Assembly: GCA_004764695.1 (NCBI GenBank)
Contig: SMSO01000033.1
Coordinates: forward strand, 2,061,001-2,125,000
Source of the DNA: Schizochytrium sp. TIO01
Taxonomy: Eukaryota; Sar; Bigyra; Thraustochytrida; Thraustochytriidae
DNA: 64,000 bases
Direction of reading: 5' to 3'
Shown: piece by piece, positions 33,590-46,971 of the stretch
Position numbering within the stretch: the first letter of the stretch is position 1
Layout of the letters: the number at the start of each line of letters is the position of its first letter
Position numbers and translations under genes: made by a program
The notes under the pieces: model-generated
Told to the model about the DNA's origin: nothing
Databases searched by the model: none
The model's input: the letters and a program-made list of their open reading frames with translations, nothing else

Positions 33590-33640
33590 AATTATTTTTT
33601 ATTTTTTATTTTTTATTTTTTTAAGAAAATGAAAATGAAA
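33590..33640 (+). repeat. (ATTTTTT)n AT-rich array
   Basis: Several near-identical ATTTTTT/TATTTTT heptamers followed by A-rich sequence. Confidence 0.75.
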
Positions 33641-34903
33641 AAAAAGAACAGTGCTTTTAGCTTTTTGACATGTTAACGAGTCCGTAGATAGACATACCCA
33701 GTATTTATTTTAATTTGTGATACTTGTTCCTTATTAATGATCGGCGCTCTTTTTTTCCTCGGAGAGAACAATTTCGAATTTTGAATTTTGAACTTTGAAC
33801 TTTGTACGATTCGAACCATTAGCCCGACCAGTGAATTGGCGCCCCAGGCAAAGACCGACTGGTTGCAATCCTTCCGTTCTCGCAAAGACCGTCTTAGTTA
33901 CCGTACGAGCGTGATCAGAGGCCGCGGGAATTTTTTGAAAAAGGGAATACTCAAATTTTGGCAACGGACGAGCCTTGTTTGCAAGAAGGCGACGACCGTT
34001 GCAAATGGGGAAAAACAGGGAAGTCGTCATGGTCCATCAGTACCTCCCACTACCATAAGCAACTGAGTTCAAAGTTCTCTTCTTCTCTTCTCTTCTTTTC
34101 GTGCGTCACCTCAATAAGTTAAGTATATTCAAGCTCCTGTCTACTAACACTGGAATGGCGAATGGGAGACTTGAACGATCAAGACGTGTCGAGGAGATTG
34201 GGGTTCATGTCATCAGCATTAGCTTCCGAGTATCCATTATCCTGAGGCGTCGATGCTCTATCTCTCAGGAATACCACTGAGGGTTTCCGGAGTGGAAATG
34301 GAAGGCCATTGCCATTTCCTTTTTAAGCATTTGCAGCATGATCAGCCTGAAAATAAAATCCGAGCCACCTGAGGGATAGAGAACATGGGCTCAAAGATGG
34401 CGTTTCTATGACCACTGCTGGTAGATAAAACTTGCAAAGATGGAGAGCCAATCCTGTGGCAGACTCCATTTATAAATTTTCCAACTGGAGGTTTAATTTA
34501 CAATTTCTGAATGGAGGCGGGAGCAACCTCAAGTTGAAGATAGCTGCAGGCACTGTGCAACGATGTGATAGTTTTTTGCAGAACTTGGGCAATGCTCCTG
34601 ATTACAAAATAAAACTTTAAAATGGAGAGACACACTCGCTAGGTGAACGGACACCTGATTCATCAGAGTACATATCTCAATGCAAAACTTTGGTGGCAGA
34701 TTTGCGTAAACAGGTACCAAGGGCAGAAAAGTCTTCTGTGTGGAAAGGAGAGGGTCATATACAGCACTTCTTGCTTTTCTTAGAACCGATGGCACAGGAA
34801 AACAAATGCTTGGTAACCTCATCCAATCAGTAAGTCGGTCAGACATAATGTCAGTCAATAATCTCGCCATCTTCTCACATCAAGAAACATGAAATGGAAA
34901 GAA

Positions 34904-34920
34904 CGCCGTTCCGAACGGCG
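34904..34920. repeat. Short inverted repeat with 7-bp arms
   Basis: CGCCGTT and AACGGCG are separated by three bases. Not followed by a T-run; function unknown. Confidence 0.7.
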
Positions 34921-35248
34921 AAACAGAAGGTACCTACGAAGTGCTGCACGCCTATAGTGGAGGGACCCTTCATGGCAAAAACCATCTTCAGGCTTAATAG
35001 GTTATACCCACGCCCGTCGTGATTACCTCGCTAGTTGAAGGAGCCGGTAGTCTTGGGTCCCCTTTTCGAAATTCCAAGCGCCCATTTGTTTAAAAGCCGC
35101 GCTGACAATTTGGACGGTCCTCAAAGAAGAGAACACGCCTGAATAAACTTTTACATTTGTAAGAAGCGTTCTTTTTTTAAATTAAATCTGTTATTAAGTG
35201 ACAAACTTTTAGAGTTTAATAAAGACTTTATAATATTTATTTATTTTT

Positions 35249-35266
35249 CGAAAAGCATGCTTTTCG
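35249..35266. repeat. Perfect 18-bp palindrome
   Basis: CGAAAAGCATGCTTTTCG reads the same on both strands. It lies in AT-rich DNA with no neighbouring gene, so no operator role can be assigned. Confidence 0.85.
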
Positions 35267-38200
35267 CTCGGCGTTCTTTTCTATTTTTATTGAAGTATAT
35301 AGATTTAATACATTTTTTTTAAAAATAGAAGTAACTCCAGCACAGGCGTCGATCTACCTTTTGTTTATTAATCTGATTTTGAAAAATATCTTGATGGAAC
35401 TAGAAACTTGGAACAGCCGGGATTCTTAGTTTGGGTTATCAGTAAGTTAGCCGGTTCTCATGTATGACCGGATAACCAAGTCAAGTAGGCGTCACGGCGG
35501 TGAGCAAACCTTTGAAGGCTTACCACGATATATGTCACAGAAGTAGGTCTCCGCTAGAGGACCAGTGAGCACTCATCTATTTTTTGGACTACAGAATGTT
35601 GCAAAACATTACTATCACGCAGCTGCACCGTGTGTGTAGCTGTAACCCTCTTGAAGGACCTCGGGATTGGATTCTCTGAGCTTCTTCGCGCGAGACCAAT
35701 ACGCTTAAAGAAAGACGCGGAGCAGAATATGGTACCTAGGCCACTTTTCCCAGGTCCCAGGAGTAAACTCGAAGACACTAAACAAGGACTAACAGCAACA
35801 GGATGCGTTAGAGTCGGTCAATCCTTTGAGAGATGGCCTAGCGCCATATTTGATGATCCGCAACTGCTACAGCTTTACGTTTAGATCTACGATCTATGCT
35901 TATAGAACATCATCCACCCTTTGCAAATTCTCATTGATTAAAAGCTAACACAGGGAAACTTGAGCGGATCACCACTCGCAAATTGAAGATTTAAAGAACT
36001 TATATTTGTCTGCTCGAGCTATTCTGGTCTCTTCAAACCGATACATGCTAGGAAGTAAATATCTCTGCCACAACAAAATTGATCAATACAATCTGATAAT
36101 CAGCGATCTTCGTGGAGAGGATTTGATGTGCACCTCATCTCCAAATCGCCGTCAGGTGACTTTGATAATTCACAAGCCACCGTTGCGTTTGCATACTATC
36201 AGTTGCGGGTAAAAGGTTCTACGAAAGTGCAACAAAAGAGAACCATGCTTGATTATAAAAATGAAGAGATGTGAAAAGAATTACGACTTACCCACAGGAA
36301 CAGAACTCCTCTGTCTGATGAGATTGACGACCTTGAATAAGGTGCGTAGATTTCAAAACTACACAAGCCGTGCGTCAGAATGACTGCAATTTGCTTAATA
36401 CAAGTCAATGCAGCTTATTTTCATCCCAAAGTCTCGCAGGCGTATCGTGACGCACCGATGCGTGATGGGCCTTTTCGAAAATTAGCGCGAAGTGTTGGTT
36501 TGGCGGCATGATTCGACTGATTTGGTACAACTCATATTTGATCATCTGTCTTTTAATTTGTTCCAGCAAAATAACTTTAGCAGAAACTTTTCTTTTTAAC
36601 TATTAAGAATTATTATTTTAACTAGACCTTTCTTTCTTTTAAAATAGACCTATCATAAATAAGTATATAATTTGTTTTATGGTGTTCTATTTTTCTGTTT
36701 TAAGAATATTTGGTATTTTGTTTATTGAAGTGAAAGGAGCCGTGACTGCGTTAAGAAATAATCTTTTCTTTGTATAAAACTACCTCCTTTAACTTGGTAC
36801 CCCGTGAGTCGGTAATTCGGTTCTAATGCTGCGAGAATCACGGGTGTTGCCTCGCTCATGGCTTCGTTGATCTGTAAAGGTAGAGTACCGTCTTGAACGT
36901 ACCTCCAATCTTACTCACTCTGGTGCAAGACTTAAAAAATGATGGTAATTGGTATTTTTTGGATTGATGCAACAAGGTCTTCCAATGAAGGTAGGAACCT
37001 ACATGTGTGTGAATGCAAAGTGGCAATTTTTCCTATTTCGGCAACTTACTATAGGCATGCGTCAGGACTTTGAAGTGAACCAGAGAAAGGTGTGCTCTTT
37101 TCGCGTGTTCGCGCGATACAGACATTTTAAGATCAATAGCACCTGAATAGTTGGTATACACTTGTAAGGTAGTATTATTGTTGCTCATCATAATCATACT
37201 CAGTCGCTCGCTCACAAGATTATGTCTTCTTGACGCTTCTCTGATATTGTTTATGCAGAGTTTGTGGGTGCTTGAAACTTACGAACAAACAAATGCGCGA
37301 AACAGTGCCACAAGCGTCGCAACCTCTGAGAGATCTTATCGCTAGAAATATGTTTGGGAGGCAAACACTACAGCTAGTCGCATAGCTTGCACAAAGGTAT
37401 TCATTCATATTTGCTTCACAGATTCGCATTATTTACAAGTTTGCACCTCGGGTGTGTACCTCTAAGGTTTTTGCGAAATACGAAATCGCAATTGTTTGAG
37501 ATGATAGATATCATTATTCTCAAGCCTTTGTCGCTAAAATTGTCACTGGGCGGTTGTGCAGAGTGGTTTGCTGGATCATTCGCAACCTATTTGCACTCGC
37601 AAGGATAAGCGTGTAGGTGTGTACTGAATAGCTCAGAATAGCTTTAGTTGGATTTTGATAAGGATTGGAGAGGTGAGTTGATATGAACTTCATAGAACTG
37701 AGACAACACGATTGATATATATGCCCCGATAAAAGGGAGCATAAACAACTGGAATCGAACAAGTTCAAGTTCAACATTCAACCAAGGTAGATAATACTAC
37801 GATTTCCACAATAATATGACTGTATTTATTTATTCTTTAAATAGAATTGTCCCTCTTGGTGCGAAAGGAAACGTGTAGGTAAGTATATCGAGTGAATCAA
37901 AACAATCGTTGTGGTGTTGATCAGATTTTCTACATACAAATAATTTGTTCTCAGCAGGGAGATTACTTTCAGTATCAATCACCCATACACATCCAAGTAT
38001 TGACATTTTTATAACAAAGAGACAAATAGTATTAGGCGTAACCTCAACAGCGCAATTGTCAGAATTGTCAGTAAGTAGTCCTGACTCTCGAATCAGCACG
38101 TTCTCTTGTGAGTCTCCAATATACAGCCTGAAAGGTGTGAACACGTGTGTGTGCACACGAACTCGATCAAAGCTGTGAACGTCGCGATGATGCAAAGGAG

Positions 38201-40129
38201 GGCCAGTGACTAAATCCTCTTGACACAAAACTATTCTGTGGGTGTGCCAAACCTCTGTCTAGATCAATTGCTAATCTGGGATTTGCGATGTGGAGTGCGC
38301 ACTTTGCTCGGCATACAACTCTAGTAGTATCTATAGAGCCTGTCTGCTCAAGACTTGGACTCAAACTCACGACTTATTGATACTTCTACTTAATACCCAC
38401 TATAGCATCTGTATACTCTCCTTGGGATATACTTCCTTGAGTATAATTCTTTGGGAAATAGCCGCAGTACGCTTAGATTTGATAATCTTTTTCCCTGCTG
38501 GTTTTAAAGATGCCCAAGCTAACACGAGCTCTACTAGCTTACGTATGAACTTGTTGATTCTCAGGTATCTATAGGTAGAAGGCACCAAATAGGTTGTAGG
38601 AGTAAGCAGCGAGAAGATATCAAGTCTCCAATAGCAAGAGTTTCCGATAGCGACCCGGCCTTGAGGATGAAAATTAATATGGAGTCGCCCCAGTGCACTG
38701 CACCTATATTACAGAAGTACTCTCTCTGCGACGTATTACTTATAAATTTGAACGTGCGTGTACTAGCCAGCGAGAATGCATAGCCTGCTCTACAATGTTG
38801 AAGAAGGTAAAGCAAAATGTATACACACGCCGAAGGAGGATATTTCTATTGAGAACCGAGTTTCTTGAATTTTGTGTGTGCAAATAAGCGTTCATCCTTT
38901 TGACTCGACGAAGGCTCGTACCTTCGTACCTCCCTTGAGTCCTTGACGCGACAAAACAGGACCTCATCACTATTGCACAGATTTGATGCTAATCGCAATC
39001 ATGAATGCAAGAAGTTCCTGACTGATACTACCGCTGCTTCTGCTGCTGCAAGGTGCACTGATTCGTATTGCGCCTCGTGCTTCCCAGGAAAAGAAGGAAT
39101 GTAAGACAACTTATTACTTCCGCCACCGTCGCGCCGCTTCTTGGTAGAAGTATGCTTTTGTGCATACACTTTTTCAAGTTTCTGGTTTTATCCCTTTTCA
39201 AAAACAAAAAAAAGTAAAAGAGTTTTTGAGAAAATAACAATTGTTCTTACTTATTTAATGAAGAAGAAGAAGAAAAACTTGTAGTTTCTAAATGATTTAG
39301 AAAACAAATTTAGTAGGCTTGAAAGAAAATAAATTAAAAAAATAGAACAGCAAGGTTTCTATTATTTGAAGGGGGAAAGAATACCCTTCGAAAATACATA
39401 TGAGCACTCTAGTGAAAGTGGTCGTACCTACTATTCTTACGGAGGACTCTCTGACTAACTGAACATTTACAGAGTTGTGCAAATCGTAGTGCAGTGTATT
39501 TAGAATAGTTATAAGTAGGTAGGTACACTCTCTGGGGCGTTATCAGTATGCGCGCCGACCGCTCGAATGCAGCATTGTCTACTATCATCATCTGATGGCG
39601 GAAGCTTTAAGTTGTTCCTTTCACCGCGTACGTCTCGCACACTGGTAGACAGGAAGACAGGCAGCCACGGGAGCCCTTTGAGGCGTTACATCGAAGGCAA
39701 AGTTCTGTAGGAGCACGATCGTGGATGCTCTCGAAGTGTTGATCTGCCAAAAGTTGAACATTATTTTTAGCTTCACAACGTTTTTCTTTTTGTTTTCTTT
39801 CCTGCAGCGTTCCTTTTCATTTCACTTTTATTTTTTCTTCTGATGTTCTTTTTTATGATTAAAAAGTAAAATCATCTTTTTCATTTATTTATCTCTTTGT
39901 AAGATGTTTTTTAATATTTCAAATAAAATGGGAAGCACAGAAAGGCAGTACTCGATAAAGTTCAGATCAGAACAGCAACAACTGGGCGTTCCTTTCTGTT
40001 TCGAAAGAAAGTGCTTTTGCATGCATTACCCACTCCGAAAAGAAATCCAGCGATCATGAAGAAGGGAGGAAGATGCAAATGAAAAGAATCTTTCGAACAG
40101 ATTCTCTCTGACGGAGGAAGAGCGAAGAA

Positions 40130-40172
40130 GAACAAGAACAAGAACAAGAACAAGAACAAGAACAAGAACAAA
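40130..40172 (+). repeat. (AACAAG)n hexanucleotide array
   Basis: About seven AACAAG units. The only clear hexamer array among the many tetramers. Confidence 0.85.
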
Positions 40173-41046
40173 AAGAAGAAGATGCCTCTTCTGATCGCCG
40201 ACCGCTTTCGAACTTGGAGCGCGCCGTCTTCTTCTTTAATCGACTAGCTAGCTGGCTCGACCAGTTAAACTAGTTGTCCACATGCAACAAGACGACCGCC
40301 GTCTTGGACACCAGCCACCCATTCATTCCCTGCGGATAGGGTCCGCAAGCCTCGCGCCACGAATCGCAACGACCGCGAGACGAGACAGACATCATCGTTT
40401 TCAGGATGGGTTTCGATTGGCCCCCTTCGGTGGGCGGTGCGCCAGTTGAAAGGAAATGCCTTTCGAATTTGCGTTCTGTTCTTTCATCTTTACCGGTTTA
40501 CAGCCGAATGCGACACCAACAGTAACGACGGATCTTTGTCTTTTCTCGTGACAATCCACTGCGTCGCATCACTCCAAGGCGCCGCAGAGACGGCTGGAGA
40601 GCGGCCGAAGACACATACCGAAGCACCTACTAGTTGAACGGCAGCAGCGAATCGTCCAACTTGAGCTCGCATGACCTCGGATGACATCGGTTTCATCCAT
40701 TCTTTTACTCGTGTTTGATCTTGCAATGAAATTAGCAATTCGGGTACCTGAATGAAGAGGTCCTCGAGCATGTTTTCTTTTCGGTTATGAGCAAAAAGCG
40801 AAAAGGCATGGACAGCTTACCACAAACTGACACAATCTTGCTTGGATTTGTACCCGTTGAAGTTGATTGCAGCTCCCAGCAAGTCAACCTTTAGGCAGAG
40901 ATCAACGAGGCCTTGAGCTTTTACCCAAGCCGCTAAACTGCTAGAGCTCCCCGCTCACGCCTGACTGGCGAGAGAGGGCGGCAGTACAGCAGCTCTGCTC
41001 CATTTGTCCCACTGTGGAACACAGTGCCTGTTCTGTTCTGCTTGCC

Positions 41047-41078
41047 GCAGACAGACAGACAGACAGACAGACAGACAG
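41047..41078 (+). repeat. (CAGA)n microsatellite
   Basis: Eight near-perfect units, the complement of the CTGT class seen at 11.3 and 43.3 kb. Confidence 0.9.
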
Positions 41079-41284
41079 CGCTTCGGCCTCCTCCTGCCTC
41101 CTCATGCATGCATTCTCGCGCTTCTGCCGCTTCTTCATCAATCCTGCCGCAGGCGCGCGTAGGAGTAGGTAGAGAGGAACTAGCGCTGACCGCGTACCTG
41201 GTACTAAGCGAGGATAGCGACGCCTACGGACGCCACAATGGTCCACCCGCCGCTCTGGCCAGACCAACGAACGGGTCTTATTTC

Positions 41285-41332
41285 CTTATTTATTAATTAA
41301 TTAACTTATTTATTTATTTATTTATTTATTAA
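41285..41332 (+). repeat. (TTAT)n microsatellite
   Basis: TTAT and TTAA units over about 48 bases. Confidence 0.85.
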
Positions 41333-41956
41333 TTGACAGTGGAGACGACGATTGCTCAGATCATGACGCTGGGTATCGATGGCTGGCTACCCATAGCCTC
41401 GCGCGAAGGATACCCCATTCTTTGGGGAGACTGCGCGGAGAAACAGGGAGAGTGCCTTGAAAGCTCGCGCTGGAAAGGCATGGGAGCGGAAACTCAGAGG
41501 ACCCGAGGAACGAGATCGAAGAAGATCATCGTGGAAGTGGGATGGATTCGCCTTTTCACTTTTCAAATGATTAACGCTTTCTTTTAAGCAATCTAATCAA
41601 TCTATTTTTCCACCTTAGCTGAGCTTGTTTTACTAGTTTCCAGTAGAAGGAACCTCCCTCCCTGCCTCCTTACAGTGCAGCACGAACTTCACTTCATCAA
41701 CGGAAAAGAGGTGCTGCTCGAAGAAGCTGCCTGCGCATTCCTGCAGTGCCAGTATGTTGGGTGCCAAGGTGACCACGAGGCGGCAACAGTGGGCTCTTTC
41801 TCCTCAAGCCGTGAGCCTCGCAAGCGGAGCCTTCGCTTCTGCAGTGGTCCCATCAGTCGCCCACTTTGTTTGGACGCGAAGACTTTGGCATGGGAAAGAA
41901 AAGGGACGAGGAGTGCTGGCTAGCCATTCTGAGTCATTCTTAATTCGACACAGACA

Positions 41957-41984
41957 GTTAGTTAGTTAGTTAGTTAGTTAGTTA
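41957..41984 (+). repeat. (GTTA)n microsatellite
   Basis: Seven perfect GTTA units. Confidence 0.9.
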
Positions 41985-42535
41985 CCCGTGTAAGCTTCGC
42001 TTGAAGCTGCTGTTTCATCCATTGCTGCAGACCATAGTCTAAGGCACGGCCAGAAACGAGTCCGCCGTTGGGCCTTCTCTCCCTCTTGGTTCCTCTATCC
42101 TTCTCTCTTCCACCGGAGAGGGGCTGAACGCCATGAAGAATAGGCCATGCTCGATCTCGCGCTGTGCCGACTGACCTTGGTGCTCTCGAGCTGCGTCCTC
42201 CCCTGAAGGCTCCTTCGCCTCCGCTGTGTTCCCACGATTCCCTTCAGCTCGAAACGAGGTTTCCGTGTGCTGTCTGTTGTCTGTGGCTTGACCTGGCCTC
42301 TGCCCTGCCTTCTTGCTGCAGCGGGAGAAGAGTGGAGCGAGAGAATCTCTAGCAAGAGAGCACCTGAGAGAGGCGAAACGCCGCAGAAAGAATCGCGAGA
42401 AACAGCTCGAGAGTGGGCAGTACTCGGAGTTGACCCATTGGATGGATACCACGCACGAATGCACGCCTCTCGAGAGCGCGATGTCCTCTTTGCAGCAAGT
42501 AGGAAGGTCAGTGCTATCTGCCTGCGTGCCTGCGT

Positions 42536-42568
42536 ATTTATTTATTTATTTATTTATGTATTTATTTG
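42536..42568 (+). repeat. (TTTA)n microsatellite
   Basis: Eight TTTA units with one GTA variant. Confidence 0.85.
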
Positions 42569-42948
42569 CTTCTTCATACGAAGCATGCCATGGATGGCGG
42601 TGCCGTCAACCACCACCCACAGAGAGCAGAAAACCTGCGGCGGCGAGAGTGGGGTCTCTGCGGAGGTGTCCCCACCGAACATACCTTTGGATGGAGTCCG
42701 CGGAGGTGGTACAATTGGGTTGATGTTTATTTCTGTAGGAATTACGACCGTTCGAGTTCTTCACGACTGACGAAGATCCTAGGTAGGCAGGTCCTCTGAA
42801 TTAATACTACTTGTAACATGGTGAAGCGTTGAGGACAGGCTAACCAGTGGGTAAGTGAAAAGCATGTGGAATAGCTAACGAGCGGGCGAATGAATGAACG
42901 AATTGGCCAAAAATACAAATGATCACGAATGATTGACCGTTCTTTTCT

Positions 42949-42977
42949 CTCTTTCTTTCTTTCTTTCTTTCTTTCTT
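42949..42977 (+). repeat. (TTTC)n microsatellite
   Basis: Seven TTTC units leading into a T/C-rich tract to about 43030. Confidence 0.85.
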
Positions 42978-43097
42978 CTTTCCCTAAAAGTTTCTCTTCC
43001 TTTTTCTTTTCTTTTCTGTTCTTTTTTTCTGGTTGTTTTATTTAAAATAAATGTTTAGAATAACATCTTAATTATTAATAATAGCAATATCAAATTT

Positions 43098-43117
43098 TAA
43101 AAGCTAGCTAGCTTTTA
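43098..43117. repeat. Perfect 20-bp palindrome containing CTAGCTAG
   Basis: TAAAAGCTAGCTAGCTTTTA is fully self-complementary. The same CTAG core recurs as short arrays at 11170, 27110, 30221, 40245 and 46400. Confidence 0.85.
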
Positions 43118-43347
43118 TACGTCCATTACTACTTACTTTTTTGAATTGAAAAGCAAGTTGGTCAATTTTTTGTTGTGAGAATGAATGAGATTGCGGGAAA
43201 CGAGTAATGCCCAGGCGCCGAGGCAGAGGACGGCCACGAGCTCACGCGTGCGAGGCGCACATTCCGCTTGCTCGCTTGCTTCTGCTCTGCCTTGATTTCC
43301 CTTTCCAGAAGCCCCTCGAGATTGAGCTAAGAGCGTCAGTCTATCTT

Positions 43348-43389
43348 TCTGTCTGTCTGTCTGTCTGTCTGCCTGCCTGTCTGTCTGTA
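43348..43389 (+). repeat. (CTGT)n microsatellite
   Basis: About ten CTGT units with two CTGC variants, followed by GTAG units. Confidence 0.9.
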
Positions 43390-44073
43390 GGTAGGTATCT
43401 TCAGCTCGGCTAGCCAGTTTCCTCTCTTCCTGCGCTCAGTTTCCTCCTCTCTGCTCGTTACCGTCGTCATGCATCGATTTAGGATCGCTCCTGCAATTTT
43501 AGGAAATACACACGGCCTGAGAATGAATAAATACCTAAGGCAGGAGGTAGTCAGGTAGGTATCTGGTCTCTCTGCATCTATCTCGAGATTGCAACACCGG
43601 TCACATGACAGCGCCTCCTCTTGCGGATGGACATTGTAGCACGGCGGCATTCCTTGGTGCAAGAGTCCTCGGCACAAGTTGGCAGCATGAATGCCATTCC
43701 CTCGAGGCTTTCTCCTGCCTCTCACGACGGTGATGGCGAGAACGATGGAGATGCTGACCTTAGAGACTCGGAAGAGGCAGAAAATAGATACTCTGGACGC
43801 TCCTCCGCCGCCCATTTTTCGCTCTCAGTCACCGGCGCTGTGTCCCCTCTGAGATCCCCCTTCCTCACGCCAAGCAGACCATCTCGGCGGATGAATCGAT
43901 CAACTGAAAGCGCTGCCTAAGTATCTCTCTCTCCCTCTCTCTCTCTCTCAATGTGTCTGGCTTAAGTTTCTCTTCTGAAGAAACGCCAGAGCTCATCCCT
44001 CTGCCTGCCTGTGCTCACATTGCGCCGCTCTTTGCTGTCACTCCTCTTCGATTCATCCAATCAATCATGCATT

Positions 44074-44100
44074 TATTCATTCATTCATTCATTCATTCAT
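44074..44100 (+). repeat. (TTCA)n microsatellite
   Basis: Six to seven TTCA units. The complementary class (AATG)n lies 140 bases further on, so the two could pair as a hairpin. Confidence 0.85.
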
Positions 44101-44238
44101 CCCTCACTCGAGCGAGCTGATTTAAACGCGTTCATTCTCATCTTCACCCGAAATATAACCAGTACCTGCGTTTATTAAAAGAGAGCAAAGCATATCCGTC
44201 TCCTGCGCTCAAGCAAAAGAAATAGCTGTCCGCCGCAG

Positions 44239-44372
44239 AATGAATAAATAAATAAATAAATAAAGCAATGAATAAATAAAGCAATGAATGAATGAAGAAC
44301 AAATGAATGCACGAATGAATGAATGAAGAACAAATGAATGAATGAATGAATGAATGAATGAATGAATGAATC
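44239..44372 (+). repeat. (AATA)n/(AATG)n compound array
   Basis: About 130 bases of AATA then AATG units, with GAAGAACA interruptions. On the minus strand it reads as SFIH codons and produces spurious long open frames. Confidence 0.9.
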
Positions 44373-44756
44373 GAAGACGAGTGATAGCAAAGAGCGGCGC
44401 AATGTGGGATCTGAGGCGACCAAGGCAAGGCAAGGCAAGGCGCAGGCGCTGTTGCTGCTCGAGCGTAGTGTAGACGGCTAGCTGGCCGGAGACATGATGT
44501 AGGTAGGAAGCGCGCCTTCAGAGCGAGGGCGCTCGCGCCTGCCCGTGCTCGCTCGCGCCTTGATCTGTGCGAGGGCCCCAGGGTGCACCCCCTGGGCGGG
44601 CAGATGAGCGGCGCAAAGGGGGTACAGAATAACTCTGGGAGTGAGAGAGAGCCCAGTTGGTAAGTCCTATAGGAAGCCGCAGGGAAGAGAGGAGTTGTTG
44701 GGAAGTGGAGGAAGGAACGAATGATCGATCCCTCAGACCAGACAGGGCAACGAGTG

Positions 44757-44810
44757 AGGAGGAGGAGGAGGAGGAGCAGTACTCCCTCCCTCCCTCCCTC
44801 CCTCCCTTTC
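44757..44810 (+). repeat. (GGA)n followed by (CCCT)n
   Basis: Six GGA units, then about six CCCT units 14 bases on. Confidence 0.85.
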
Positions 44811-46385
44811 AGATTGAGCTTAGCAGGCCATGCCATGATGGGCTGGCTAGTGAGTAAGAGAAATGGGCGTTCGGTGTTCTCCGCATTGCGAGAGGAAACT
44901 TTAGATCCATGCTCCCAAATTACATCCTTTCAAGTTGTTTCTATCGTCGTCGAGGAAGCATTCTGTTGATCTTTTGTTTTCTGTATATTTGTATATTTTT
45001 GAAAAAAAATGCTAAAAATAGTAATCGCTGTAAAAGAGGGTAAATGAATACGATGATCGCTGGAAAGAAGGAAAGAAAGAGAAGTATGATGAAGTGCCAT
45101 CGGCCATGAGAAAGGTCGATAAGGAAAGTAAGGAGGTATCTAAGCAGAGCTGAGGGCAGAAGAGTTCGGCCCGCAGAAAAGAGAGTCTGAGGAGACAGGA
45201 TCGAACGAATTGACGGACGGCTTTGACTCTGTTTTTGGCTTTTTGGAGATCGGGTGATCAGAAGTTCGACGGCCAAGTCTGAAAAAGGGCAAGGCAGACA
45301 GTCAGACAGAAAGAGAGAAGACAGGCAGGTAGCAAGGTGCTAGTATAGAGCGGGCGAATCAGAGAACGGAAAACAGAACGGGGTGATGAGTCATTAGATG
45401 CTAGCTATCTACGCCTAGCTGTAGGGCAGTGAGATTCGAAAGATTCGCCAAAGTCTCTTTCTTCCTCTGGTAAAAATGGTTTTCAAAATGTTAGTTGTAA
45501 AGTGATCTGTGTATTTGAATGATTTTTAAAATTTTAATTTTTGTTTTTTATCATCTATTCAAAATTTGTCAAAATTTGAATTTTAAATGTTCTTTCTTTC
45601 TTTTTTCCTTTCCTTTAGGTTTTGAAAATCGCCATGAAAAGAACGCAGCAGAAAGAAGCGCTGCCCCTGTTGTGCGGACACAGGCAGCGCAGGAGGGGCG
45701 GAGCAGCGTGGTCTAATCTGCTTTGGGGCGAGCGACCTTCGAGGGAAACCGACTTCAGAAGCAGATAAGGACTTACGAGCTACTTCTGCTTGCTTGAGAC
45801 AAAGGATCGTGCATTTGTTCTCGCCGAGAGAGAAAATTATGCCTACAAACGATTACTTCTGTTTTCCAGCCTCGAGTCGGGCCGCTGTTCTGCCGTTCTC
45901 TTCGTCGCTTGATTTTGATTTTTGCTCTTTCAATAGAGTTTGAATAGTAAAATGAAGATTGAAACAAAGTTGTTTTTGATTAGTTTTTTTTAATTTAATT
46001 TTCACAAAATTAAATAAAAACTGGTGTTCTCTGCCTAAACTTTACGAAAGTACGTACCTAAGTACGTACTCCTTACTTTGTTTGAACACGCCTGCGCTGC
46101 GTTCTCTCGATGATGCGTACTACTTAATCACTGCTCTACATTCTCCGCTTCAGAGACGAGGCAGTAATCCGACCACGTCGCCCTCCGTCCATCGGCCTCG
46201 CCGCTCCCTGCGGTCAGCGCCCAAAGTCGCTCAGAGAGAAGCAGCGGAAACGAGACCGAGGACACTCTCTGGGCTCTGACGGCCAGGAGTCAGGCGGCCA
46301 GACGGTCAGTTAGTCAGAAGGCACAGCAGAGAAGAAAGAACTTGCTTGCCGCAGGGAACAGAAACATAGGAAGGAAGAAAGAACA

Positions 46386-46439
46386 CATGCATGCATGCAT
46401 AGCTAGCTAGCTAGCTAGCTACAATGCTACAATGCTACA
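46386..46439. repeat. (CATG)n, (CTAG)n and (ACAATGCT)n cluster
   Basis: Three short arrays in tandem; the first two have self-complementary units. Confidence 0.85.
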
Positions 46440-46930
46440 GTGCTCTCTATGTTCTTCTTCCTTTCTTTAGATTTGGAGAATATAGAGATTTCTTTCGCTC
46501 GTTCTTCGTTCGATTTCTTCTCTGCACTTCACCTCGCTTCTCGCTGCTGGAGAGAACGAAGTGAACTCTTCGAAGCGCGCATCGTCTACACGTACAGCTT
46601 TGTATTCGAGAGCTCTTTCTTCTAGAATGTGGGTGAAGACAGTACCACTGCTGTTATGATGAGCTGCAGGACACAAAGAAAGAGTGCATGGAAATGCAAG
46701 GGAAAAGCTGGTACCGAAGGAGCGTGGAGAAAGAAGCCAAGAATCGTCACTACTGCTGTTTCGAAATGTTTTATTTAAAAGTGTTTTTTAATGTTGTTTA
46801 CTACATCCTATTTTAAAGTTGTTATTTCTTTTCTCAAGGCTTTGAATAATAATTAAAAACAATCAAAAGTAGCGAAAATTGAAATCCCCCTTTGATTGCT
46901 CTGTTCTTCAGAATCTTTCGTCAAGGAGTG

Positions 46931-46971
46931 CATGTATGTATGTATGTATGTATGTATTTATGTATGTATGT
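46931..46971 (+). repeat. (GTAT)n microsatellite
   Basis: About ten GTAT units with one TTTA interruption. Confidence 0.9.

Noticed and set aside
33795-33830. GGTTCGAATC-like T-loop on the minus strand suggesting a tRNA
   Set aside because: The T-stem bases do not pair and no D-arm or acceptor stem is found at the right distance.
37830-38228. 132-codon minus-strand frame that looks mildly protein-like
   Set aside because: No ATG start and no recognised family; kept only as a note in the gene-desert entry.
44144-44836. 230-codon minus-strand frame with SFIH repeats
   Set aside because: Produced by the AATG/AATA microsatellite, with the frame open in three phases.
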